From Candidatus Aerophobus profundus SCGC AAA252-L23 (GTDB taxonomy: Bacteria; Aerophobota; Aerophobia; Aerophobales; Aerophobaceae): a DNA stretch of 27,767 nucleotides. The stretch lies in contig AQRW01000162.1 in NCBI GenBank assembly GCA_000402295.1, forward strand, positions 1 through 27,767. Reading direction: 5' to 3'. Each line of letters starts with the position of its first letter. Within the stretch, counting starts at the first letter, position 1. The notes under the pieces were generated by a model that worked only from the letters and a program-made list of their open reading frames with translations, had not been told where the DNA came from and searched no databases. Made by a program: the position numbers and the translations under genes. Positions 8,054-14,891 of the stretch are shown here, one piece after another.

Positions 8054-9151
8054 ATGAGGGAGCTTGAACTTTATTTTGGTCCTCAGCATCTGGGGATGGT
8101 GGGAAATCTTAGTATCACCTTAAAGGTGGAGGGGGACCGGATTTTAGAGGCTCACCTTAATCCAGGCTGGCTACACCGGGGCTTTGAGAAATTGATGGAA
8201 TACCGGACCTGGATACAGAATTTTCCTCTTGTTTGTAGAGTAAACGTAATAGAGCCGGATTCCATGGAGATGGTATATGCCCTGGCAGTGGAAAAATTAG
8301 CAAAGATAGAGGTTCCAGAAAGAGCAAATTATGTAAGAACTATTGTTCTGGAGCTTGCTCGATTAGGCTCCCATTTATTTGGTTGTTGGGCTTACGCGAA
8401 TATGCTTGGATTTGATACGGTTGCTCAATGGGCAATGTACCACAGAGATCTTGTTCTGGACCTTTTCGAAGAACTCGTCGGGGCGAGAGTGTATCACATA
8501 TATATCTGCCCTGGAGGGGTAAGGCGTGATCTGCCGGAGGGATTTAAAGAGAAAGTTTTAAATACATTACACACTATAGGAAGCTGTATTCCTGACTATG
8601 ATGCCACATTTTTTAACAATCGTTTGTTTTATGAAAGGGCCAAGGGGATAGGAAAGATAACCAAACAAGAAGCAAAAGAACTGGGAGCAACAGGCCAAAT
8701 TTTAAGGGCAACAGGGACGGAGTTTGATATTAGAAAAGCCGAGCCTTATGCTACCTACAACAAAGTGGATTTTGAGATTCCGACCAGGGAAGATGGGGAT
8801 GCCTATTCGAGAGTCTGGATAATAAGGGATGAGATGATTCAAAGTGTCCATATCATAATGCAATGTCTGGAGAAAATACCAGAGGGTGAAGTTTATAACA
8901 AAGTTCCCAATCCATTTAAATGGAAGATACCGGAAGGAGAGGCCTACGTTAGGGTTGAATCTTCTCGGGGGGAATTAGGTCTTTATATGGTGAGCAACGG
9001 TGAAGATAAACCTTATCGGGTTCATTTTAGGACTCCTTCTTATCCGCATGGATTGGTTATTTTGGAAAAATTGTTAAGAAATGCCAGTATTTCCGATGTA
9101 GGCAATATTATGATAAGTCTATACGTAGTTGCTCCGGAGATAGATAGATGA
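8054..9151 (+). CDS. mbxL: NuoD/MbhL-like large subunit without NiFe site
   Basis: 365-residue protein of the NuoD/hydrogenase large-subunit family. LAVEKLAKIEVPERANYVR at about residues 75-95 and the C-terminal YVVAPEIDR are typical of the family. NiFe hydrogenases bind the metal with one CxxC near each end; here the N-terminal region has only a lone Cys (PLVCRVNV) and the C-terminal region has none, so it should not be a hydrogenase. The quinone-site loop of complex I (HPxAHG) reads HLGMVG, losing one of its two histidines, and the site tyrosine region is not conserved either. The true electron acceptor is therefore unclear. GAGG precedes the ATG. Confidence 0.9.
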   Translation: MRELELYFGPQHLGMVGNLSITLKVEGDRILEAHLNPGWLHRGFEKLMEYRTWIQNFPLVCRVNVIEPDSMEMVYALAVEKLAKIEVPERANYVRTIVLELARLGSHLFGCWAYANMLGFDTVAQWAMYHRDLVLDLFEELVGARVYHIYICPGGVRRDLPEGFKEKVLNTLHTIGSCIPDYDATFFNNRLFYERAKGIGKITKQEAKELGATGQILRATGTEFDIRKAEPYATYNKVDFEIPTREDGDAYSRVWIIRDEMIQSVHIIMQCLEKIPEGEVYNKVPNPFKWKIPEGEAYVRVESSRGELGLYMVSNGEDKPYRVHFRTPSYPHGLVILEKLLRNASISDVGNIMISLYVVAPEIDR

Positions 9152-11046
9152 AAGAAAAATCAAAAATCAAGGGAAAGCCTAACCTTATAAGTCCCTTTAA
9201 GGCGATTAGGTATCTTTTTAAGAAACCCGTAACTTTGAGGTATCCTTTTGAACTCAAGGAACCTGCGTTAAGATACCGTGGTTTTCATCTCAACGACTGG
9301 GATAAATGCACTGGTTGTGGTAACTGTAGTGATATATGTCCAAATGAGGCAATTACTATGGTAGAAATTCCCGAAATAAAAGTAAAGTCCGGGGAGAAAA
9401 ATGAGCGCCCTCAGATTGATTATGGAAGATGTTGTTTTTGTGGTTTATGTGTGGATATATGTCCTCCTGGTTCTCTGAGACTTTCCCGGGACTATTTTCA
9501 TATTCACTTTAAGACAAGTACTTTTAACTTACTGGCAAAAGATGAAAAAACAGATGAGCAACATTTTTTACCTGCCGATAAGTACTCCGTATTAAAGGCA
9601 AGTTTAGAGCATCGCAAGAAAGATAATGAAGGATTTGTATCCGACCTAAAATATTCATTATTTGAGCCAGAACGTGTACCTATGCCTCAGGTTAAACCCG
9701 AGCAAAGAAAGCTCTCCTTTATAGAGCAGGTTTTGGGCTATAGTAGGGAGGAAGCAAAGAAAGAGGCGTCAAGATGTCTTGAATGCAAATTATGTGAGGA
9801 GGCCTGTCCGGCCCATTTAAAGATTTCCGATTACATAAGAGCTATTTATGAGGATAAGCCTGACGAATCCCTCAGGAAAATATTTGAGGATAACCCAATC
9901 CCTTCCATTTGTGGAAGGATTTGCATGAAACACTGTGAGGAAGCTTGCTCTTTAAGTATAAGGGGGGAAGCAGTAGCTGTGAGATGGTTAAAAAGGTATG
10001 CTGCTGATACTATTGAAGATTATAAGAAAGCCCTGGAGCTTAAGCCGGCCAAAGACACCGGCAAAAAAATTGCCGTAGTAGGTGCAGGTCCAGGTGGTCT
10101 GTCAGTAGCATATTTTTTGAGACTTAAAGGTCACCACGTAGTTGTATTTGACTCCTTGGCAGGAGGGGGAGGTCTGATGCGCATAGGACCACCTCTTTAT
10201 AGATTACCCCTAGAAGCTATTGATAAGGATGTAAATTATATTGCTTCTTTAGGAGTTGAGTTTAAATTCAATACTACCATAGGCAAAGATGTTTTATTTG
10301 AAGAGATTATGAAAAACTACGATGCGGTTTATTTAGGAATAGGAACCACTGTAAGTCGCTCAACCAGGGTTAAGAATTCCGAAAAGTGCCTTTTAGCTCT
10401 TAATTTCTTAGAAGAAAACAAAATTGGAAAAGGTGTAAAAGTAAGTAAGGAAACCATTGTGATAGGTGGTGGAAATGTAGCTATAGATGTAGCCAGGGAG
10501 GCATTGAGGGTTCAGCATATGCAGTATCCTGGACAAAAAGTGATAACCAAAACTGTTTCTCTGGAAGACTGGGATGAGATGCCGGCCACAGAAGAGGAAA
10601 TTGAAGAGGCAAAGGCGGAAGGGATCCAGTTTAATCCCGCCTGGGGTCCGAAAGAAGTCAAACTGGATGAGAAGGGCAAAGTGAAAGGACTTCTCTGTAT
10701 GAAAGTGAAGTCAGTATTTGATCAACAAGGCAGGTTTCATCCTACTTTCTATGAAGAAAAAGAGACATTTCTAAAAGGGGATATGATAATTGAAGCCATC
10801 GGTCAGGCACCTAATTTTTCATTTATACCAGAGGGACTTTTTAAGAGGCTTGAATTTACCGAAAGAAGAAAAGTAAAGGTTGATGAAAATGGACAGACTT
10901 CCATACTTAAAGTTTTTGCCGGTGGTGATATTGTTAATCTGAATTTGGATGCAGTAACAGCTATTGCTGATGCTAAAAAAGCTGCTGAAGGAATAGACAT
11001 TTATGTAAAGGGGAAACTAAGAGATTCCCCACCTTATCGGCCTTGA
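9148..11046 (+). CDS. NuoI-like ferredoxin domain fused to GltD/NfnB-type FAD-NAD(P) oxidoreductase
   Basis: 632-residue fusion and last gene of the operon. Residues about 40-125 are NuoI-like with two CxxCxxCxxxCP motifs (C54-C64 and C95-C105). From about 195 it resembles the small subunit of glutamate synthase and NfnB. It has two further cysteine sets (C210, C213, C216, C220 and C255, C259, C263, C267), an FAD-binding GAGPGG at 312-317, an NAD(P)-site VIGGGNVAIDVA around 438-448, and a C-terminal AGGDIV motif at 591-596. The domain should move electrons between ferredoxin, the complex and NAD(P)H. The start overlaps the previous stop by ATGA. From memory, bacterial mbx clusters such as those in Thermotoga carry a related flavoprotein gene. 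Confidence 0.92.
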   Translation: MKEKSKIKGKPNLISPFKAIRYLFKKPVTLRYPFELKEPALRYRGFHLNDWDKCTGCGNCSDICPNEAITMVEIPEIKVKSGEKNERPQIDYGRCCFCGLCVDICPPGSLRLSRDYFHIHFKTSTFNLLAKDEKTDEQHFLPADKYSVLKASLEHRKKDNEGFVSDLKYSLFEPERVPMPQVKPEQRKLSFIEQVLGYSREEAKKEASRCLECKLCEEACPAHLKISDYIRAIYEDKPDESLRKIFEDNPIPSICGRICMKHCEEACSLSIRGEAVAVRWLKRYAADTIEDYKKALELKPAKDTGKKIAVVGAGPGGLSVAYFLRLKGHHVVVFDSLAGGGGLMRIGPPLYRLPLEAIDKDVNYIASLGVEFKFNTTIGKDVLFEEIMKNYDAVYLGIGTTVSRSTRVKNSEKCLLALNFLEENKIGKGVKVSKETIVIGGGNVAIDVAREALRVQHMQYPGQKVITKTVSLEDWDEMPATEEEIEEAKAEGIQFNPAWGPKEVKLDEKGKVKGLLCMKVKSVFDQQGRFHPTFYEEKETFLKGDMIIEAIGQAPNFSFIPEGLFKRLEFTERRKVKVDENGQTSILKVFAGGDIVNLNLDAVTAIADAKKAAEGIDIYVKGKLRDSPPYRP

Positions 11047-11150
11047 TAAAGAATGGGACTTAGTCCTTGGGGGTATTACTCAAGACACTTTCATTTGATT
11101 TGACTTGTCGTTGACTCAAGAATCTGGATTGGGAGAAATGGTAGTGGAGG
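11047..11150. other. Convergent intergenic region after the Mbx-like operon
   Basis: The operon (+) and the CsoR-family gene (-) converge here. Only a weak short inverted repeat (GGAC-TTA-GTCC, about 11054-11064) without a T-run is visible. No convincing intrinsic terminator was found. The sequence to the right is visibly richer in G and C than the operon. Confidence 0.4.
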
Positions 11151-11441
11151 CTATCTGATGAACTTGGAGAAGCTATTAATTAGTTCTTCTATTCTATTCT
11201 CGACAGCTTCCTTGTTCTGGTAGGAAAAGCAATTTCTAATGTAGTTCTGCATAATCATCATTCCTATTTTGCCAATCGCTGCCCGGACAGCACTAATCTG
11301 CATTAGAATGTCAGAACAAGAGGCATCACTGGCAATCATCTTCTCTAAACCACTGATTTGTCCCTTGGCCTTGGCCAGCCTGGATAGAATATCCTGCCTT
11401 GCTTTACTATCTCTTGTTATGCTATTAGCTTTTATTGACAA
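11151..11441 (-). CDS. CsoR-family repressor, CstR-like (persulfide-sensing type predicted)
   Basis: 96-residue all-helical DNA-binding protein of the CsoR/RcnR/CstR family (DUF156), with the typical RLAKAKGQISGLEKMI opening and ISAVRAAIGKIG middle. Copper-type CsoR uses a Cys-His-Cys set. Here C42 and C71 are kept with the same spacing (29 residues), but the histidine position is tyrosine (Y67). Loss of the His with both Cys retained is the pattern of CstR, which senses persulfides, and this fits the sulfur genes nearby. The start is uncertain: TTG at 11441 abuts the AAAAGGAGG with no spacing, and no in-frame ATG follows until Met35. The gene is divergent from the Rrf2 regulator. Confidence 0.85.
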   Translation of the reverse strand: MSIKANSITRDSKARQDILSRLAKAKGQISGLEKMIASDASCSDILMQISAVRAAIGKIGMMIMQNYIRNCFSYQNKEAVENRIEELINSFSKFIR

Positions 11442-11486
11442 CCTCCTTTTTCACCACCGCGTCCTTCCAAAAAACACCCTGATCAC

Positions 11487-11514
11487 ACTATAGCCGACGT
11501 GAGTCCCTTGTCAA
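11487..11514 (-). promoter_or_regulatory. Promoter of the CstR-like gene
   Basis: Read on the minus strand, TTGACA (11514-11509) is followed by a 16-base spacer and TATAGT (11492-11487), five of six matches to the -10 box. It lies about 45 bases upstream of the gene. The spacer contains one copy of the direct repeat TGAGTCCC (11500-11507, + strand), a possible operator. Confidence 0.75.
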
Positions 11515-11570
11515 ACTTTCACCTATTTCCTCTTTTTGGCGATGAGTCCCCAGGAACGCCGGTTTACCGG
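11500..11570. promoter_or_regulatory. Candidate operator elements in the divergent promoter region
   Basis: The octamer TGAGTCCC occurs at 11500-11507, inside the CstR-like gene's promoter spacer, and again at 11543-11550. A palindrome CCGGTTTACCGG with five-base arms lies at 11559-11570, about 20 bases upstream of the Rrf2 -35 box. Either could be a binding site for one of the two divergently encoded regulators. No experiment or consensus match supports which one. Confidence 0.35.
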
Positions 11571-11589
11571 TGAGAGGAGTCAGGAGGGG

Positions 11590-11617
11590 TTGACAGATTT
11601 TTTTCATTGTCTATAAT
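11590..11617 (+). promoter_or_regulatory. Consensus sigma-70 promoter of the Rrf2 gene
   Basis: TTGACA at 11590-11595 and TATAAT at 11612-11617 both match the consensus perfectly, with a 16-base spacer. The ATG of the Rrf2-family gene is about 40 bases downstream. Such a strong promoter suggests that expression is set by repression, probably by the Rrf2 protein itself. Confidence 0.85.
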
Positions 11618-11656
11618 GATTCTACGAAAAGAATAGAAATAGTATCATCACAGCCA

Positions 11657-12106
11657 ATGAAATTATCAACCAAAGCCCGTTACGGAATGAGAGCCATGGT
11701 AGATTTGGCTCTCCACTATGGCCAAGGACCAGTTCTACTGAAAGACATGGCCCGAAGGCAAGAAGTTTCCATGAAGTATCTTGATCACATAATTCAAACT
11801 CTCAAAACACACGGGCTAATCCAGAATGTCAAAACCAGACACGGGGGCTATGTCTTATCTAAATCTCCTTCCCAGACGAAGGCATATGAAGTGATTCAAG
11901 CAGTAGAAGGTCCGTTGGTATTGGCTGAATGCATCAACGATCCAAACATTTGTGAACGCTCGGATTTCTGTGTTACCATTGATCTATGGAAGAGATTGGG
12001 GGAGTCTATGACAACTGTACTGCAAGAGACAACCCTTGAGGATTTGGCTAAGCGACAAAAGAAAAAAGGGGAGCAGGCAAAAAAAACTCTCATGTACTAC
12101 ATCTGA
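11657..12106 (+). CDS. Rrf2-family transcriptional regulator (IscR/CymR-like)
   Basis: 149-residue winged-helix regulator that opens with MKLSTKARYGMRAMVDLALH, the family signature, and has the recognition-wing motif TRHGGYVLSKSP near residues 60-71. Three cysteines, C92, C99 and C105, occupy the place where IscR binds its [2Fe-2S] cluster (C92, C98, C104), although one spacing is a residue longer. The C-terminus is a lysine-rich tail. It lies just upstream of cysK, as expected of a CymR-like regulator of cysteine synthesis, but CymR itself lacks the cluster cysteines. It may sense Fe-S or redox status and control the sulfur genes downstream. Confidence 0.88.
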   Translation: MKLSTKARYGMRAMVDLALHYGQGPVLLKDMARRQEVSMKYLDHIIQTLKTHGLIQNVKTRHGGYVLSKSPSQTKAYEVIQAVEGPLVLAECINDPNICERSDFCVTIDLWKRLGESMTTVLQETTLEDLAKRQKKKGEQAKKTLMYYI

Positions 12107-12136
12107 CACTCTCAAGGAGGTAATACCAAGATAGGG

Positions 12137-12256
12137 ATGACAGGATTCAATTATGTTCCCGATACAGCGAAGCTGCTTATTTTGTTGGATTGCGCTGATG
12201 TCACCCTGTGTTCAAAATGTGGGAATGTGATTTCCTACTTCCCTGGCGGAGATTAG
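12137..12256 (+). CDS. Possible 39-residue cysteine-containing small protein
   Basis: A short open frame lies between the Rrf2 gene and cysK, ending 15 bases before the cysK ATG. It contains three cysteines in the pattern DC-x6-CSKC, like half of a zinc ribbon or rubredoxin knuckle, and ends in FPGGD. A strong AAGGAGG lies at about 12114-12120, but it is further from the ATG (about 16 bases) than usual. It may be a small metal- or sulfur-binding protein of this sulfur operon, or chance. Confidence 0.3.
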   Translation: MTGFNYVPDTAKLLILLDCADVTLCSKCGNVISYFPGGD

Positions 12257-12271
12257 AAAGGAAGGTACGGA

Positions 12272-13196
12272 ATGAAAATAGCTAAAGATATTACCCAACT
12301 GATAGGTAACACTCCTCTGGTAAGGCTGAACAAAATTACCTCTGGATCAAAAGCAGAGGTAGTGGCTAAACTTGAATCCTTCAATCCCTTATCCAGTGTC
12401 AAGGATAGAATTGGCGTTTCCATGATTGAAGATGCTGAAAAGAAAGGATGGATTAAGAAGGATACCGTTATTATTGAGCCAACCAGCGGCAATACCGGAA
12501 TAGCCTTGGCCTTTGTTTGTGCAGCCAAAGGATATCCCCTTATCCTTACTATGCCCGATACAATGTCTGTGGAAAGAAGGCAGCTTCTTGAAGCTTTTGG
12601 TGCTGAGTTGGTTTTGACACCGGGCCAGGAGGGAATGCGAGGCGCCGTTAAAAAAGCGGAGGAATTAGTGGCGCGAACACCTCATTCCTTTATGCCTCAG
12701 CAATTCAAGAATCCTGCTAATCCCAAGATTCATGGAAAAACAACTGCCCAGGAGATCTGGAAAGATACCGAGGGTAAAGTGGATATTGTAGTGAGTGGTG
12801 TAGGGACAGGGGGGGACGATTACCGGGGTGGCCGAAGTAATCAAGAAGAAGAAACCTGAATTCATCTCCATTGCGGTAGAACCTCAAGGCTCGCCAGTTC
12901 TTTCCGGAGGAAAACCTGGACCTCATAAGATTCAGGGAATTGGAGCCGGCTTTATTCCCGAGGTTCTTAGAATGGACTTGGTCGATGAGGTTATTTCCGT
13001 TAATAATGAGCAGGCGGGAGAAATGACCCGTCGTTTGACAAAAGAAGAAGAGATCTTAGCCGGTATTTCCTCAGGAGCAGCTGCCTGGGCAGCAATTAGA
13101 GTGGCAGAGAGAAGGGAATCGAATGGTAAGCTGATTGTGGTAATCTTGCCTGACACCGGGGAGCGGTATCTGAGTACCTGGTTGTTCGAAGAATAG
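12272..13196 (+). CDS. cysK: Cysteine synthase (O-acetylserine sulfhydrylase), interrupted by one frameshift
   Basis: PLP-dependent enzyme that makes cysteine from O-acetylserine and sulfide. The N-terminal part shows IGNTPLVRLN, the PLP lysine in SSVKDR (K44) and the phosphate-binding TSGNTG. The C-terminal part continues in another frame with AEVIKKKKPEF, GISSGAAAWAA and LPDTGERYLSTW. The break lies in a run of seven G at 12809-12815. With six G the text reads VGTGGTITGVAEV, the expected family sequence, giving a normal protein of 307 residues. The lesion is therefore either a sequencing error or a very recent mutation. AGGAAGG precedes the ATG. Confidence 0.88.
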
Positions 13197-13236
13197 GGTG
13201 AGTGAAAACTACATTTGTTTGCGCAGGTGATTCTCG

Positions 13237-13527
13237 TTGACAGAGCGGATGTCAAAAGTAACGGTTAAATTCTACTCTCCTCCGCGCGAAAAGGTCAAGA
13301 GAAGTGAGCTTTCCCTGGCGGCTCATGATATAGGGGAGGTCTTGGAAACACTTAGACACAGAATGGGAGTCAATATGGCTAAAGAGCTTTTTGAGCATGA
13401 TGGCTCGCTGGGCCGGCATTATGTTTTTCTCCTCAACGGGCAAATAATGAATGCCAGAGAATTGAGGAATATCAAATCAAAAGAGGGAGATATCCTTGAT
13501 ATTTTCCCCGTCATTGCCGGAGGGTAA
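13237..13527 (+). CDS. ThiS/MoaD-family sulfur carrier protein
   Basis: Small ubiquitin-like protein of 96 residues ending in IAGG. The C-terminal Gly-Gly is what ThiS and MoaD proteins need to carry sulfur as a thiocarboxylate. The body shows VTVKFYSPPREKVKR and GDILDIFPVIAGG, typical of MoaD-like beta-grasp proteins. TTG at 13237, with AGGTG upstream, or ATG at 13249 could be the start. Sitting between cysK and thi4/hcyBio genes, it probably delivers sulfur for thiazole, cysteine or homocysteine formation rather than for molybdopterin, but its partner enzyme cannot be told from sequence. Confidence 0.8.
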   Translation: MTERMSKVTVKFYSPPREKVKRSELSLAAHDIGEVLETLRHRMGVNMAKELFEHDGSLGRHYVFLLNGQIMNARELRNIKSKEGDILDIFPVIAGG

Positions 13528-13528
13528 G

Positions 13529-13793
13529 ATGCGAGAGAAAAAGATCTTTGCTGAGATAAGTGAAAAGGAGGTCACCAGAGCGATTGTCAATACATTCGCC
13601 CAACAGTTTTCCGAATATGTAGAAAGTGACTGTATCATTGTTGGGGCTGGTCCAGCTGGTTTAATGGCCGGAAAAGAACTGGCCTCCCGCAGCCTAAAGG
13701 TATTTGTTATCGAGAGAAATAACTATTTGGGTGGTGGCTTCTGGATTGGGGTGGTGACTATGCTATGGAGTATGGATGGCCCCGAAAAGGGGC
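13529..13793 (+). pseudogene. thi4: Truncated Thi4-like thiazole synthase (N-terminal fragment)
   Basis: The first about 75 residues match Thi4, the enzyme that builds the thiazole of thiamine (in anaerobes with free sulfide). Visible are the N-terminal helix ISEKEVTRAIVNTF, the dinucleotide-binding CIIVGAGPAGLMAGKEL, then VFVIERNNYLGGGFWIG. In intact Thi4 another 180 or so residues follow. Here similarity ends at about 13750 and the reading frame runs straight into homocysteine-biosynthesis protein sequence. The catalytic C-terminal part is absent, so this copy cannot be functional as Thi4. The ATG follows the previous stop by one base (TAAGATG). Confidence 0.75.
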
Positions 13794-14745
13794 TATGCGG
13801 GTCTAGCCGCAGTAGATATTTACCTGGGAGCTACCGTTCTTCCCAAGGATGATGCCCGTAACAAGATTTTTCCTGGGAAGTTCAGCTACGGGGGTGGACA
13901 CGTGATCCAGGATCTGGTGGCGGGCAAGAATGTACAGTTAGTGGCCAGCGCCTACGGAACTGACTGCTATCCCCGCAAGAAGCTGCAGACCTTGATCAAC
14001 CTGCAAGACTTAAACGAAGCGGTGCTCTTTAATCCTCGCAACTGCTACCAGAACTACAACGTGGCGGGTTAATCTCTCGGGGAAGTCCATCTACACCTAT
14101 ATGGGGGTCTTGCAACCCCATTTGGGCAATGCCAATTACTGCAGTGCGGGACAGCTCTCTCCCCTTCTTAACGACCCTTTGTACCATACGATTGGCCTTG
14201 GCACCAGAATTTTCTTAGGTGGGGGCGTTGGTTATGTAGTTTGGCAAGGAACCCAATATAACCCCGGGGTTACCAGAAAAGACAACGATGTTCCTTCAGC
14301 CCCGGCCGGTACCCTGGCGGTCATCGGGGATCTCAAGGAGATGTCTACGCAGTGGCTGATGGGAACAAGTATGCTTGGCTATGGTGTAACCTTAACCGTC
14401 GGTATGGGCATTCCTATTCCCCTCCTCAATGAACAGATCTGCCGGCATGCCGCGGTCAAAGATGAGGAAATTTGGACTCAAATTGTTGACTACAGTAGTG
14501 CCTATCCAGCCGGGGAGCCAGGAACCCTGGGAGAGGCTAATTATGCTCAACTCAAAAGCGGCAAAATCTCTCTGAGGGGTAAAGAGGTTCCCACGGGGGC
14601 CCTTTCCAGTTATCAGAGGGCCAAGAAAATTGCTCAGATTCTCAAAGGGTGGATCCAAAAAGGAGAGTTTCTCCTGGGGGAACCAGTAGCTTATCTTCCC
14701 GGCCCCGAAACCGGCTACACCTTCCGAGCCCTGAGGGAAAAATAA
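13794..14745 (+). pseudogene. Homocysteine biosynthesis protein (HcyBio/DUF39), N-terminally truncated and frameshifted
   Basis: Clear match to the HcyBio family (L-aspartate semialdehyde sulfurtransferase, which makes homocysteine from aspartate semialdehyde with reduced sulfur). Motifs are YAGLAAVDIYLGAT, YGGGHVIQDL, AYGTDCYPRK, TYMGVLQPHLGNANY, GTRIFLGGGVGYVV and GIPIPLLNE. About 90 N-terminal residues are missing, including the family's first conserved Cys in a TFGxMCSSG motif; the second Cys, in GTDCYPRK, remains. An extra G in GGG at 14066-14068 shifts the frame, and removing it restores NVAVNLSGKSIYTYMG. A similar one-base slip near 13789-13792 separates it from the Thi4 fragment. The usual NIL/ferredoxin partner gene does not follow. 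Confidence 0.85.
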
Positions 14746-14765
14746 ATTCTGATTGATAGTAAGGA

Positions 14766-14795
14766 GGCAAGGCTCTCTTGCAGTAAAGCCTTGCC
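14766..14795. terminator. Hairpin between convergent hcyBio and fdhD genes
   Basis: Nine-base perfect arms GGCAAGGCT (14766-14774) and AGCCTTGCC (14787-14795) enclose a 12-base loop. It lies just after hcyBio (+) and before the end of fdhD (-), where a bidirectional terminator would be expected. There is no U-run on either side, so it may instead be a processing or attenuation structure. Confidence 0.45.
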
Positions 14796-14891
14796 CCCAG
14801 CTATCCTAAAGCTCTGGTGTGAGTAATCGGCTGATGAGAATAAGAGTTAATAAAAGATGGACCGAAGGGGGTGGGAGTGCTCTATTTGGGC

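Noticed and set aside
274..9151. A membrane-bound NiFe hydrogenase (Mbh)
   Set aside because: The large subunit lacks all but one of the cysteines needed for the NiFe site.
9148..11046. Possibility that this gene is simply glutamate synthase small subunit
   Set aside because: The NuoI-like N-terminal domain and the operon position after nuoD-like genes argue for a subunit of the membrane complex; no large glutamate synthase subunit is present.
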